Below are positions 1 to 8,642 of a stretch of DNA of 64,000 bases, piece by piece. The notes under the pieces are model-generated. The model was not told the origin of the DNA. It saw only the letters and a list, made by a program, of their open reading frames with translations, and made no database searches. The DNA is from Lentilactobacillus raoultii. GTDB taxonomy: Bacteria > Bacillota > Bacilli > Lactobacillales > Lactobacillaceae. Both the position numbers and the translations under genes were made by a program. Numbering within the stretch: position 1 is the stretch's first letter; every line of letters starts with the position of its first letter. The stretch is taken from NCBI RefSeq assembly GCF_900411375.1, contig NZ_LS422984.1:274510-338509 (forward strand), in the 5' to 3' direction.

Positions 1-24
1 AAAGACGCAGAGGAGGAAAAATAA
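1..24 (+). CDS. glyQ: glycine--tRNA ligase alpha subunit, 3' end only
   Basis: The first 24 bases read as seven codons (KDAEEEK) and a TAA stop that overlaps the glyS ATG by one base. In bacteria with the two-subunit glycyl-tRNA synthetase, glyQ lies directly upstream of glyS, so this is most likely the C-terminal tail of GlyQ. Identity rests on position only, because the visible residues are too few to recognise. The ribosome-binding site of glyS (AGGAGG, bases 10-16) lies inside it. Confidence 0.6.
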   Translation, partial: KDAEEEK

Positions 25-2105
25 TGTCGAATCATTTCTTATTGGAGATTGGGCTCGAAGAAATTCCTGCTCACGTTGTGACACCAAGTATTAACCAGTT
101 GAAGAAGCGGGCTGGCGACTATTTAAAGAGCCAACGAATTACATTTGATCAAATTAAAACTTTTAGTACGCCAAGACGGCTAGCTTTACTAATTACCGGA
201 TTAGCCGATAAACAACCTGATATTGACAAGTCCGTTAAAGGTCCCGCCAAAAAGATCGCGATGGATGCTGATGGTAATTGGACGAAAGCTGCAATTGGTT
301 TTTCTCGTGGCCAGGGTGCCACAACTGATGACATTACGTTTAAAGCGGTCAAAGGGACTGACTATGTTTTTGTTGAGAAGCATATTGCCGGTCAACCACT
401 GGCTGAAATCTTAACAGGCATGAAGGATGTTGTCACATCAATGACTTTCCCGACAATGATGAAATGGGCCGACTATTCCTTTGAGTATGTTCGACCGATT
501 AAATGGTTAGTGGCGCTTTTGAATGATGAGGTGATTCCTTTCAGCATCTTGGACGTGACCACTGATCGGGTGACCTCCGGCCATCGATTCTTGGGTCAGG
601 ACATTGAGTTGGCAAATGCTGATGAGTATGAAGAAAAATTAACCCAGCAGTTTGTCATTGCCGACGCCGAAAAACGAAAACAGTTAATTTTAAAACAGAT
701 CCAACAACTGGCCGATGAGCATGACTGGGTTGTTAAGCCAGATCCCGATTTATTGGAAGAAGTCAATAATCTGGTTGAATGGCCGACTGCTTTTGCCGGT
801 AACTTTGATGAAAAATATTTAAAAATTCCTGATGAAGTTTTAATTACGTCAATGAAAGATCACCAGCGTTTCTTCTACGTAACGGATAATCAGGGAACCC
901 TATTACCGCATTTCGTTTCAGTCCGTAATGGAAATGATCATGATTTGGCAAATGTGATTGCTGGAAATGAAAAAGTGTTAACAGCGCGTCTCGAAGATGC
1001 CATGTTTTTCTACGAAGAAGATCAAAAGAAAACAATTGCTGATGATGTCAATCGGCTTAAAAAGGTCAGCTTTCATGATAAGATTTCGACGATGTATGAT
1101 AAAATGCAACGGGTTCAGGTTATTTCAAATTACCTCGGTAAACAACTTGATTTCTCTTCAAAAGAACTAGCCGAAGAACAGCGGGCGGCTGAGATTTATA
1201 AGTTTGATCTGGTAACGGGGATGGTTGGTGAATTTGCCGAATTACAAGGTGTGATGGGTGAAAAATATGCCTTATTAAACGGTGAAGATCCAGTCGTTGC
1301 TCGAGCGATTTCTGAACACTATATGCCAATTTCGGCTAATGGTGATTTACCGGCTTCAAGGGTCGGGGCGTTATTAGCCATCTCGGATAAGTTGGATAGC
1401 ATTCTTACCTTTTTCGCAGCTGGGATGGTACCTAGCGGTTCAAATGATCCATACGCATTACGCCGACAAGCCACTGGAATCGTTAGAATTGTCGCAGATC
1501 AAAATTGGAATTTTGATTTGGTGAAGACACTACAATCGATTATCAACTTACAAACTGAAAAACAGGTGGCACCAGACTTGGATCAAGCTAGTCAAATTGG
1601 CGCGGTTAGCGACTTCATCAAGGATCGAATTAAACAGTACCTTGACGATTTGGGCATTCGCTACGACATTTCTGATGCGGTTACATCAGGGTCGCAAACC
1701 GATATTCTATTTAATATTTCAAGTGGTCAGGTTTTACAGGCGCACAAAGATGATGCTGATTTTAAAGAGATCATTGAATCCCTTACTCGAGTTTTACGGA
1801 TTTCCCAGAAGGGGCAATTTGCTGATACTGACCTAAAAGTTGACAAGACGCTTTTTGAAAATGATACCGAAAAGACACTCAATCAGCGGGTTGATGCCAT
1901 TCGTGACGGGTATAATAAAGTATCTGCCGCTGAAGATTTTAAGCGTCTCTCGGGATTAAAAGATGCCATCAATGCTTATTTTGACGCAACGATGGTGATG
2001 GCAAAAGATGAAAAATTAAGAGATAATCATTTACGTCAATTAACATTGATTTCCAAATTAATTCTACATTTAGGTGATTTGGATCGATTAGTGGTTAAGG
2101 GCTGA
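24..2105 (+). CDS. glyS: glycine--tRNA ligase beta subunit
   Basis: Beta subunit of the tetrameric (alpha2beta2) glycyl-tRNA synthetase, which charges tRNA-Gly in the cytoplasm. The product is 693 aa, the usual length for GlyS. The N-terminus MSNHFLLEIGLEEIPA is the family signature, and the conserved motif SGHRFLG and the C-terminal anticodon-binding region are present. ATG 24 follows AGGAGG at a normal distance and overlaps the presumed glyQ stop by one base, so the two subunits are probably translationally coupled. In Firmicutes glyQS is usually controlled by a T-box leader, which would lie outside this window. Confidence 0.97.
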   Translation: MSNHFLLEIGLEEIPAHVVTPSINQLKKRAGDYLKSQRITFDQIKTFSTPRRLALLITGLADKQPDIDKSVKGPAKKIAMDADGNWTKAAIGFSRGQGATTDDITFKAVKGTDYVFVEKHIAGQPLAEILTGMKDVVTSMTFPTMMKWADYSFEYVRPIKWLVALLNDEVIPFSILDVTTDRVTSGHRFLGQDIELANADEYEEKLTQQFVIADAEKRKQLILKQIQQLADEHDWVVKPDPDLLEEVNNLVEWPTAFAGNFDEKYLKIPDEVLITSMKDHQRFFYVTDNQGTLLPHFVSVRNGNDHDLANVIAGNEKVLTARLEDAMFFYEEDQKKTIADDVNRLKKVSFHDKISTMYDKMQRVQVISNYLGKQLDFSSKELAEEQRAAEIYKFDLVTGMVGEFAELQGVMGEKYALLNGEDPVVARAISEHYMPISANGDLPASRVGALLAISDKLDSILTFFAAGMVPSGSNDPYALRRQATGIVRIVADQNWNFDLVKTLQSIINLQTEKQVAPDLDQASQIGAVSDFIKDRIKQYLDDLGIRYDISDAVTSGSQTDILFNISSGQVLQAHKDDADFKEIIESLTRVLRISQKGQFADTDLKVDKTLFENDTEKTLNQRVDAIRDGYNKVSAAEDFKRLSGLKDAINAYFDATMVMAKDEKLRDNHLRQLTLISKLILHLGDLDRLVVKG

Positions 2106-2164
2106 AACTCCCTTAATTGGCCAAAAATCGGCCTTAAGTATTTTCAATAAGCAGGGTCATTTGT

Positions 2165-2193
2165 TTGTACAATTGTGTTAACTATGATAGTAT
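2165..2193 (+). promoter_or_regulatory. putative promoter upstream of dnaG
   Basis: A -35-like TTGTAC (2165-2170) and a -10-like TAGTAT (2188-2193) are 17 bp apart. Transcription would begin near 2200 and meet a terminator-like hairpin before dnaG. Confidence 0.45.
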
Positions 2194-2217
2194 AAACTAT
2201 GTATCGCCAGCAGATGA

Positions 2218-2244
2218 AGTCGCACTTTTTTGGTGCGACTTTTT
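2218..2244 (+). terminator. intrinsic terminator or attenuator in the dnaG leader
   Basis: An 8-bp perfect stem (AGTCGCAC with GTGCGACT) and a T-rich loop are followed by TTTTT. It lies about 20 nt after the putative promoter start and 42 nt before the dnaG start codon. It may end glyQS readthrough or attenuate dnaG-rpoD transcription. Confidence 0.6.
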
Positions 2245-2286
2245 GCGGGTATTAACGCCGGCTTAGAGATGGGAGGCGGATAATTA

Positions 2287-4110
2287 TTGAAGATCCCAGA
2301 AAATGTGATTGAACAGGTGAGATCACAAGTTGATATTGTTGATGTGGTTTCTCAGTATGTTCAGCTTAAACAATCAGGGAAAAACCTTTTTGGACTTTGC
2401 CCGTTCCACGAAGAACGGACCCCGTCTTTCTCAGTCAATGAAGAAAAACAAATTTTTTATTGTTTTAGTTGTGGCCGTGGTGGTAACGTTTTTAAATTTT
2501 TGATGGAAATTGAAAATCTGTCTTTTCCTGAAGCCGTTAAAAAAGCTGCCGAAATGGCTCATTTAGATGTCGATGATAAGTATTTTGCCGATGCCGGCCC
2601 GGTTAACCGGGAAACTTCTGAGCAAAAGCAGTTAGTCGATTTACATGAACAGGCGGTTAAGCTTTACCACCACATTTTGGTTAATACCAAAATGGGACGA
2701 CCGGCATTAGATTATTTGCGCAAACGTGGTGTGAATGACGATACCATTGAGACTTATCAGCTGGGCTATGCGCCACAGACCAGATTATTGAAACCGTTTT
2801 TTGATCAGCGTCAGATTGATTATCAATTGTTGCGAAAATCCGGCTTATTTTCTGAAGATCAGGAAGGACACCTTCGTGATCGGTTTATTGATCGGGTGAT
2901 GTATCCGATTCGAAATGCCAGTGGCCAGCCGGTTGCCTTTTCAGGCCGCCTGGTTACTAAAAACGTTGATTTGCCGAAATATTTAAATAGTCCGGAAACT
3001 GAATTATTTAACAAACGAAAGATTTTATTCAACTTGGACTTGGCTCGGCCAAATATTCGAAGCAAACAGCCAGCTCTGTTATTTGAAGGATTTATGGATG
3101 TTATTTCGGCTTATCAAAGTGGCATTAAAAATGGGATTGCGTCAATGGGCACAAGTTTAACTGAACAGCAAATTTATGATATTCAGCGAATTACGCGGGA
3201 AGTGATTATTTGCTACGACGGTGATGCTCCAGGACAAAAGGCAATCCGACGAGCAATCGATGCGTTCAATCAAACAAATCACCAATTGAACTTAAAGGTG
3301 GTTTCAATTCCAGATGGGATGGATCCTGATGAGTTCATTCGTCATCGTGGCGCTGACCAATTTAAAGCGTTACTTGAGCATGCCCAATCACCAATTGAAT
3401 TTGAATTGACATTTTTAAAAAACCAAGCTAATCTCAAATCGGAAGCAGGGCAAGCGGCTTATATTTCGGATGCTTTAAAATTAATCAGCTCGGTTCCTTC
3501 CGAAATTTCAAGAAATCTTTACTTGAATCATTTAGCTGAAGAATTTGAAATTGATAAACAGGTGCTTAAGAAGCAATTGGTCCCATTAGTTCGAAAAGTG
3601 GTTACTAAGCGGCCTGCAAAAGCACGCCAGCCTCAGCTACCTTCACCAACTAGTCCATCTTTGCAAAAGCGAGACAAGGTAACAGTTGCTCAAATGCAAT
3701 TGCTTAATCGGATGTTGCACAATCGTGATGTTTGGCTTAAAGTAAAGGGGATCTCAGGATTCTCATTTGTTGATGAGCAATATCAAATGTTATATTTATT
3801 AGCTGAAGCGTATTTTAATGATTACGATGATTATAACGTAGCAACTTTTAGTAATATGATTACGGAAGATTCACTTCAGAGTTTATTAATCGAAGTCGAT
3901 GAAATGGATTTGCCAAAGGAGCCTTCGCCAGTGGAGATTGATAATGATCTGGACATAATTATGAAGAAGGCGCCGGTTGAAACAAAAATTAAGAAAAAGA
4001 AGTCAGAATTAAAGCAGGCAGCCAAAATTGGTGATGTGGACAAGCAGCGTCAATTAATGGTTGAATTGTTAAAGCTTGAACAGCAAAAGAGAACAAAGGA
4101 ACAAGTCTAA
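2287..4110 (+). CDS. dnaG: DNA primase
   Basis: Makes the RNA primers for chromosome replication and works with the replicative helicase. The 607-aa product has an N-terminal zinc-binding domain with Cys38, His41, Cys59 and Cys62 (CPFHEE and [10 protein letters not shown] motifs). A TOPRIM core follows, with Glu267 in LLFEGFMD and the metal-binding pair Asp311/Asp313 in CYDGDAPGQ. The C-terminal helicase-interaction domain is present. The start is TTG at 2287, chosen because GGGAGG lies about 11 nt upstream. It precedes rpoD by 14 nt, the classic macromolecular-synthesis operon. Confidence 0.97.
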   Translation: MKIPENVIEQVRSQVDIVDVVSQYVQLKQSGKNLFGLCPFHEERTPSFSVNEEKQIFYCFSCGRGGNVFKFLMEIENLSFPEAVKKAAEMAHLDVDDKYFADAGPVNRETSEQKQLVDLHEQAVKLYHHILVNTKMGRPALDYLRKRGVNDDTIETYQLGYAPQTRLLKPFFDQRQIDYQLLRKSGLFSEDQEGHLRDRFIDRVMYPIRNASGQPVAFSGRLVTKNVDLPKYLNSPETELFNKRKILFNLDLARPNIRSKQPALLFEGFMDVISAYQSGIKNGIASMGTSLTEQQIYDIQRITREVIICYDGDAPGQKAIRRAIDAFNQTNHQLNLKVVSIPDGMDPDEFIRHRGADQFKALLEHAQSPIEFELTFLKNQANLKSEAGQAAYISDALKLISSVPSEISRNLYLNHLAEEFEIDKQVLKKQLVPLVRKVVTKRPAKARQPQLPSPTSPSLQKRDKVTVAQMQLLNRMLHNRDVWLKVKGISGFSFVDEQYQMLYLLAEAYFNDYDDYNVATFSNMITEDSLQSLLIEVDEMDLPKEPSPVEIDNDLDIIMKKAPVETKIKKKKSELKQAAKIGDVDKQRQLMVELLKLEQQKRTKEQV

Positions 4111-4127
4111 CTTCGGGAGGCATTTTG

Positions 4128-5300
4128 ATGGCTAACAAAAAAACGAATAATGCAAAGGTTGTTAAAAAAGCAACGGTTACTGGCACACAAGCCACTGCAG
4201 CCAAGAAAACACAAAAGCCTTACAAGAAGGTATTTGATCAAATCGTTAAGGATAATAAACCAATTGGCCATATCACTTACGATGAACTCCAGGAGAAAAT
4301 TGAAAAACCATATTCTTTAGATAAGAAAGAAATGGAAGAGTTACTTGAAAATGTTGAAGATTCTGGCATTAGCGTGGTGGATGACCATGGGGAACCCGAT
4401 CCGCGGGCAATTGATGCTGCTAAGAAAGTAACTAAGAAGGAGCTTTCCGACGTTTCTGCGCCGACGGGCGTTAAAATTAACGACCCGGTTCGGATGTATT
4501 TAAAGGAAATCGGTCGGGTCTCTCTTTTAAGTGCTGATGAAGAAATTAAGCTTGCTAAGCGAATTGAGGCAGGCGACGAAGAGGCCAAGCAAGAATTAGC
4601 AGAAGCCAATTTGCGATTGGTTGTGTCAATTGCCAAGCGTTATGTTGGTCGTGGCATGCAATTCTTGGATTTAATTCAAGAAGGCAACATGGGCTTGATG
4701 AAGGCCGTTGAAAAATTTGACTATCGAAAAGGTTTCAAATTTTCAACTTATGCAACTTGGTGGATTCGTCAAGCCATTACCCGAGCAATCGCCGACCAAG
4801 CGCGAACCATTCGAATTCCGGTTCATATGGTTGAAACAATTAACAAATTGATTCGAATTCAGCGTCAATTACTTCAGGATTTGGGGCGTGAACCACTTCC
4901 TGAGGAAATTGGAGCCGAAATGGATATGCCAACGGAAAAGGTTCGTGAAATCTTAAAGATTGCTCAAGAACCCGTTTCACTTGAAACCCCAATTGGTGAG
5001 GAGGATGATTCTCATCTAGGCGATTTCATTGAAGACCAGGACGCAACATCACCTGCTGATCATGCCGCTTATGAGCTTCTCAAAGAACAACTTGAGAGCG
5101 TTCTGGATACGTTAACTGATCGTGAAGAAAACGTACTACGATTACGTTTTGGGTTAGATGATGGTCGAACCCGCACTTTGGAAGAAGTCGGTAAGGTTTT
5201 CGGTGTCACACGTGAACGAATTCGTCAAATTGAAGCCAAAGCGTTGAGAAAACTGCGACATCCTTCCAGAAGCAAGCAGTTAAAGGATTTCTTAGAGTAA
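4128..5300 (+). CDS. rpoD: RNA polymerase primary sigma factor RpoD (SigA)
   Basis: Housekeeping sigma factor that directs RNA polymerase to -10/-35 promoters. From ATG 4128 it is 390 aa. A Lys/Thr-rich N-terminus with region 1.1 is followed by region 1.2 ([11 protein letters not shown]), region 2 ([41 protein letters not shown]), region 3 and the region 4 helix-turn-helix ([14 protein letters not shown]). A TTG three bases earlier is possible, but ATG 4128 sits 7 nt after GGGAGG and is preferred. Transcribed with dnaG and ended by a strong terminator. Confidence 0.97.
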   Translation: MANKKTNNAKVVKKATVTGTQATAAKKTQKPYKKVFDQIVKDNKPIGHITYDELQEKIEKPYSLDKKEMEELLENVEDSGISVVDDHGEPDPRAIDAAKKVTKKELSDVSAPTGVKINDPVRMYLKEIGRVSLLSADEEIKLAKRIEAGDEEAKQELAEANLRLVVSIAKRYVGRGMQFLDLIQEGNMGLMKAVEKFDYRKGFKFSTYATWWIRQAITRAIADQARTIRIPVHMVETINKLIRIQRQLLQDLGREPLPEEIGAEMDMPTEKVREILKIAQEPVSLETPIGEEDDSHLGDFIEDQDATSPADHAAYELLKEQLESVLDTLTDREENVLRLRFGLDDGRTRTLEEVGKVFGVTRERIRQIEAKALRKLRHPSRSKQLKDFLE

Positions 5301-5322
5301 TTAAATGGATGAATGCTGAAAA

Positions 5323-5367
5323 ACAACCAGTATAAGATCGTTTTGATTTTATACTGGCTGTTTTTTT
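5323..5367 (+). terminator. intrinsic terminator after rpoD
   Basis: A stem of about 13 bp (ACAACCAGTATAA with TTATACTGGCTGT, one mismatch) is followed by seven T residues. It closes the dnaG-rpoD unit. Confidence 0.85.
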
Positions 5368-5381
5368 GCGATTAGATAAAT

Positions 5382-5387
5382 TATAAT
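5382..5387 (+). promoter_or_regulatory. -10 box of a putative trmK promoter
   Basis: A perfect TATAAT lies 30 nt before the trmK start, just after the rpoD terminator. The -35 at 17 bp distance (TGTTTT, 5359-5364) is poor. Confidence 0.4.
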
Positions 5388-5416
5388 AAAGACATTAAGG
5401 AATTAAGGAGAAAACC

Positions 5417-6121
5417 ATGAATGGGACGCATCTTTCTAAACGTTTACAGACCGTCAGTGATCACGTTGAACCCGGCAGTCGCTTGGCAGATATTGGCTCC
5501 GATCATGCATATTTGCCGATTTACTTAGCTAAGCATAAAGTAATTGACTATGGTGTTGCGGGTGAGGTTGCTAAGGGCCCGCTCTCAAATGCGACTAAGG
5601 AAATTACAAAGGAAGGGCTTTTAACGATTCTACATCCCAGGTTGGCAGATGGACTTTCAGCCATTCAGCCTCAAGATCAAATTGATACCATTACAATTGC
5701 TGGAATGGGTGGTATTTTGATAAGTGATATTTTGGAAAATGGTCAGGCTAGGCTTTCTGGTCGTGAAAAGCTGATTTTACAACCTAATGTTGGTGAAGTC
5801 GTTGTTCGACGTTGGTTAATGACCCATCATTATCAGATAAAGGCTGAACAAATTTTAGAAGAAGACGGGCATATCTATGAAGTGATTACAGCTGTCAAAT
5901 CAGCTCGATTGATCCATTATTCAGCAAAACAACTTAGATTCGGCCCATATCTGTTGGCTGAAAAGTCGCCTATTTTCATTACTAAGTGGCTGGAAGAATG
6001 TCGTCAATTACAACGGGTTGTAACTAATATGAGACGGGCGGCTCACGAAGATACGTTAAAAATTCAGGAAATCGAACAACAAATTCAAGAGATCGATGAG
6101 GTGGTTAATCGTGAAGGGTAA
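5417..6121 (+). CDS. trmK: tRNA (adenine(22)-N(1))-methyltransferase TrmK
   Basis: SAM-dependent methyltransferase of the TrmK/YqfN family, which forms m1A22 in the D-loop of some tRNAs. The 234-aa product has the SAM-binding motif I (LADIGSDHAYLPI, about residues 23-35) and the family motif TIAGMGGILI near residue 95. The C-terminal tail is helical and coiled-coil-like, as usual. ATG 5417 follows AAGGAG. The 3' end overlaps the start of the next gene, and trmK-yqfO after rpoD is the conserved Firmicutes order. Confidence 0.93.
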   Translation: MNGTHLSKRLQTVSDHVEPGSRLADIGSDHAYLPIYLAKHKVIDYGVAGEVAKGPLSNATKEITKEGLLTILHPRLADGLSAIQPQDQIDTITIAGMGGILISDILENGQARLSGREKLILQPNVGEVVVRRWLMTHHYQIKAEQILEEDGHIYEVITAVKSARLIHYSAKQLRFGPYLLAEKSPIFITKWLEECRQLQRVVTNMRRAAHEDTLKIQEIEQQIQEIDEVVNREG

Positions 6122-7226
6122 AGACTTGGTGCAGCGATTTGAAAAATTTGCACCAAAAAAGTTGGCCATGGAAGGGGACCCAATTGGGCTGCAAATTGGA
6201 TCCTTAGATCAAGAAGTTCACCGGGTGATGACAACCTTGGATGTTCGGCCGGAAGTGGTTGACGAAGCAATTGAGAAGAAAGCTGATTTTATCTTTGCAC
6301 ATCATCCAGTCATGTTTCATCCGGCCAAAAATTTAGATTACGCTGATCCTCAAAATGCAATGTATGCTAAAATTATTCAACATGGCATTACAGTCTATGC
6401 GGCACATACAAACTTGGACACCGCTGACGGTGGGATGAACGATTGGTTGGCAGACGAGCTCAGCCTGACCAATGTCCGGGGCCTGGTCCCAGAATATGCA
6501 GCACCGGTCTTCAGACTAACCGTAACCGTTCCTAAGGTCTATGCCACTGCTGTTCGAATGTCTTTGGTTGACGCTGGCGCCGAGATTAACGAGGGTCAAT
6601 ACACTGGCTATACTTACGAAATGGACGGGACCGTTTATTACGTGCCCCAACCAGGTGCGGATCCAACAATCGGGGTAGCCGGCGAGCCAACCGAACTTGA
6701 GGACTCAAGGCTTGAATTTGAAGTGCCGGAGATCAATTTGCCACAAGTTTTGAAAACTTTAAAAGATGTTCACCCGCTTTCACAGCCGTTGTATAATATT
6801 ATTCGTTTGGAAGATAAAAAGCATCACTATACAATGGGGCGGGTTGGTGAGTTAAGTGAGCCTATGCGACTGGAGTCATTTGCTAAAAGGTGCAAATCCG
6901 TTTTTCATATTTCAGGGTTAAGGGTGATTGCCAACGATTTATATCGTCAAATTAAAACCGTTGCTATTTTGGGCGGTGATGGTGGTCAATTTTATAAGTT
7001 GGCCCAACAGGCAGGAGCTGATGTATATGTAACCGGTGACGTCTACTACCATACGGGTCATGATATGTTGGCTGCTGATATGCCGGTAGTTGATCCTGGC
7101 CACCATATTGAAAGTATTTGCATTTCCAAACTGGCTAAATTGTTTAAACAGTGGGCTCAAGAAAATCATTGGGACCTTTCGGTTGTTGAATCAACTCATA
7201 ATACGGATCCGTTTACATTTTTATAA
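6111..7226 (+). CDS. Nif3-like dinuclear metal centre hexameric protein (YqfO type)
   Basis: Member of the NIF3/DUF34 family. These proteins form hexameric rings with a two-metal site and have been linked to GTP cyclohydrolase I-like activity, but the function is not settled. Metal-site motifs are visible: FAHHPVMFHP, AHTNLDTADGG and, near the C-terminus, a His/Glu cluster (DPGHHIES). The long form with the extra central domain is present. I prefer GTG 6111 (371 aa), because GAGGTGG lies 6 nt upstream. An in-frame ATG at 6096 would give 376 aa. It overlaps trmK by 11 nt. Confidence 0.88.
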   Translation: MKGKDLVQRFEKFAPKKLAMEGDPIGLQIGSLDQEVHRVMTTLDVRPEVVDEAIEKKADFIFAHHPVMFHPAKNLDYADPQNAMYAKIIQHGITVYAAHTNLDTADGGMNDWLADELSLTNVRGLVPEYAAPVFRLTVTVPKVYATAVRMSLVDAGAEINEGQYTGYTYEMDGTVYYVPQPGADPTIGVAGEPTELEDSRLEFEVPEINLPQVLKTLKDVHPLSQPLYNIIRLEDKKHHYTMGRVGELSEPMRLESFAKRCKSVFHISGLRVIANDLYRQIKTVAILGGDGGQFYKLAQQAGADVYVTGDVYYHTGHDMLAADMPVVDPGHHIESICISKLAKLFKQWAQENHWDLSVVESTHNTDPFTFL

Positions 7227-7260
7227 TGATCAATCAATAAACTAAAGGGGTGGCTTTAAA

Positions 7261-8499
7261 TTGGCAAAATATCCAGAATTAATTTCAAATTTTTTGAAGT
7301 TTGTCAAAATTAACACGCGCTCAGATCCTAACTCAAATACAGTTCCATCGGCTGATCGTGAGACGGCGTTCTTAAATATGTTAAAAGACTTATTAACAAA
7401 AATGGGGTTAAGCAATGTTCATACGAATAAACAGAGTGCTTACGTGTTTGCGACACTTCCGGCCAACACTGAGCAAAAAGCCGCAACCGTTGGCTTCATT
7501 TCGCATATTGACACGGCAGACTTTAATGCTGACCATGTTAATCCTCAAATAGTTGAAAATTATGATGGGCAATCGGTGATTCCACTGGATAGAAATGGTG
7601 AATATACGTTGGATTTCAAGACGTTTCCGAGTTTGAAAAAATATCGTGGCCAAACCCTGATTACAACGGACGGCAACACCCTCTTAGGAGCAGATGACAA
7701 GGCGGGAGTTGCCGAGATTATTTCGGCAATTGCTTACTTGCAAGCCCATCCCGATATTAAGCACGGTACCATCAAAGTTGGCTTTGGTCCGGATGAAGAA
7801 ATCGGAACGAGCGCTGATCACTTTGATGTCGCGGATTTTGGAGCCGATTTTGCTTATACAGTTGATGGCGGCCCATTAGGCGATTTAAATTATGAGACCT
7901 TTAATGCGGCGGAGGCAAAAGTTTCAATCAAAGGAACCGATGTCCATCCAGCTGAAGCCAAAGGGGTGATGGTGAATGCAATCCAGTTAGGCATGGATTT
8001 TCACGCGGCATTGCCAGAATATGACCGGCCGGAACGGACAGCTGGCAGACAAGGATTTTATCACATTTACGATTTTCAAGGCAGCGTTGACCACGCCAAT
8101 CTGACTTACATTATTCGGGATCATGACCGAGATCGTTTCGAAGCGCGTAAACGCCTTTTTGAGGGAATTGCCGATCAAATGAACAAAGACCTCGGTGAAA
8201 AACGGCTGACCGTTAAAATGAAAGATCAATATTACAATATGGGTGAAATTATTACGAAGGATCCAACGGTGGTCAAATTGGCTGAGCAGGCAATGAAAAA
8301 TGTTGATGTCACGCCTCACATTTTTGCCGTTCGTGGCGGCACTGACGGCTCCAAGATTTCGTATATGGGCTTACCAACCCCCAATCTTTTTGCTGGCGGT
8401 GAAAACATGCACGGCCGGTTTGAATATGTTTCTGAACAAACGATGGTGAAGGCCACGGATGTCCTGATTGAAATTGTTAAATTAATCTTACAAAAATAA
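7261..8499 (+). CDS. pepT: peptidase T (tripeptide aminopeptidase)
   Basis: Cytoplasmic zinc peptidase of family M20B that removes the N-terminal residue from tripeptides, a late step in the use of imported peptides. The product is 412 aa, the usual length. Metal-ligand motifs are SHIDTAD, LLGADDKAGVAEI and PDEEIGTSADHF, with the C-terminal GGTDGSKISYMGLPTPNL and GGENMHGRFE motifs. The start is TTG 7261, after the strong site AGGGGTGG. It stands alone between yqfO and clpB. Confidence 0.96.
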   Translation: MAKYPELISNFLKFVKINTRSDPNSNTVPSADRETAFLNMLKDLLTKMGLSNVHTNKQSAYVFATLPANTEQKAATVGFISHIDTADFNADHVNPQIVENYDGQSVIPLDRNGEYTLDFKTFPSLKKYRGQTLITTDGNTLLGADDKAGVAEIISAIAYLQAHPDIKHGTIKVGFGPDEEIGTSADHFDVADFGADFAYTVDGGPLGDLNYETFNAAEAKVSIKGTDVHPAEAKGVMVNAIQLGMDFHAALPEYDRPERTAGRQGFYHIYDFQGSVDHANLTYIIRDHDRDRFEARKRLFEGIADQMNKDLGEKRLTVKMKDQYYNMGEIITKDPTVVKLAEQAMKNVDVTPHIFAVRGGTDGSKISYMGLPTPNLFAGGENMHGRFEYVSEQTMVKATDVLIEIVKLILQK

Positions 8500-8501
8500 T
8501 T

Positions 8502-8518
8502 GGTCAAAAAAGGTCAAA
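8502..8518 (+). promoter_or_regulatory. CtsR operator upstream of clpB
   Basis: GGTCAAA-AAA-GGTCAAA, a perfect match to the CtsR direct-repeat heptamer with a 3-bp spacer. CtsR represses clp genes in Firmicutes and releases DNA on heat stress. It lies three bases after the pepT stop and about 125 bp before clpB. ctsR itself is not in this window. Confidence 0.88.
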
Positions 8519-8548
8519 TTATTGTTAACCAGTTCGAAAATTTGATAC

Positions 8549-8554
8549 CATAAT
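8549..8554 (+). promoter_or_regulatory. possible -10 box of the clpB promoter
   Basis: CATAAT lies 30 bp after the CtsR box. A clear -35 is not visible (TAACCA at 17 bp is poor), so the exact promoter is uncertain. Confidence 0.3.
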
Positions 8555-8557
8555 TGT

Positions 8558-8598
8558 AGGCGGTTTTGAAAAGAAAAATGTTTTCTTTCCAACCGCCT
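8558..8598 (+). promoter_or_regulatory. long hairpin in the clpB 5' leader
   Basis: AGGCGGTT pairs with AACCGCCT, and the inner GAAAAGAAAA pairs with TTTTCTTTC, giving a stem of about 17 bp with small bulges. No T-run follows, so it is unlikely to be a terminator. If transcription starts near 8560 this structure would lie at the very 5' end of the mRNA. Confidence 0.5.
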
Positions 8599-8642
8599 TC
8601 AATCGATTTTAATGATAAAAGAATGACAAGGTGATTATTTAA

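Noticed and set aside
4277-4636. Minus-strand frame of 119 codons, Ser-rich
   Set aside because: Opposite rpoD region 1-2; Ser-richness is the mirror of the Glu/Leu/Lys codons of the sigma factor.
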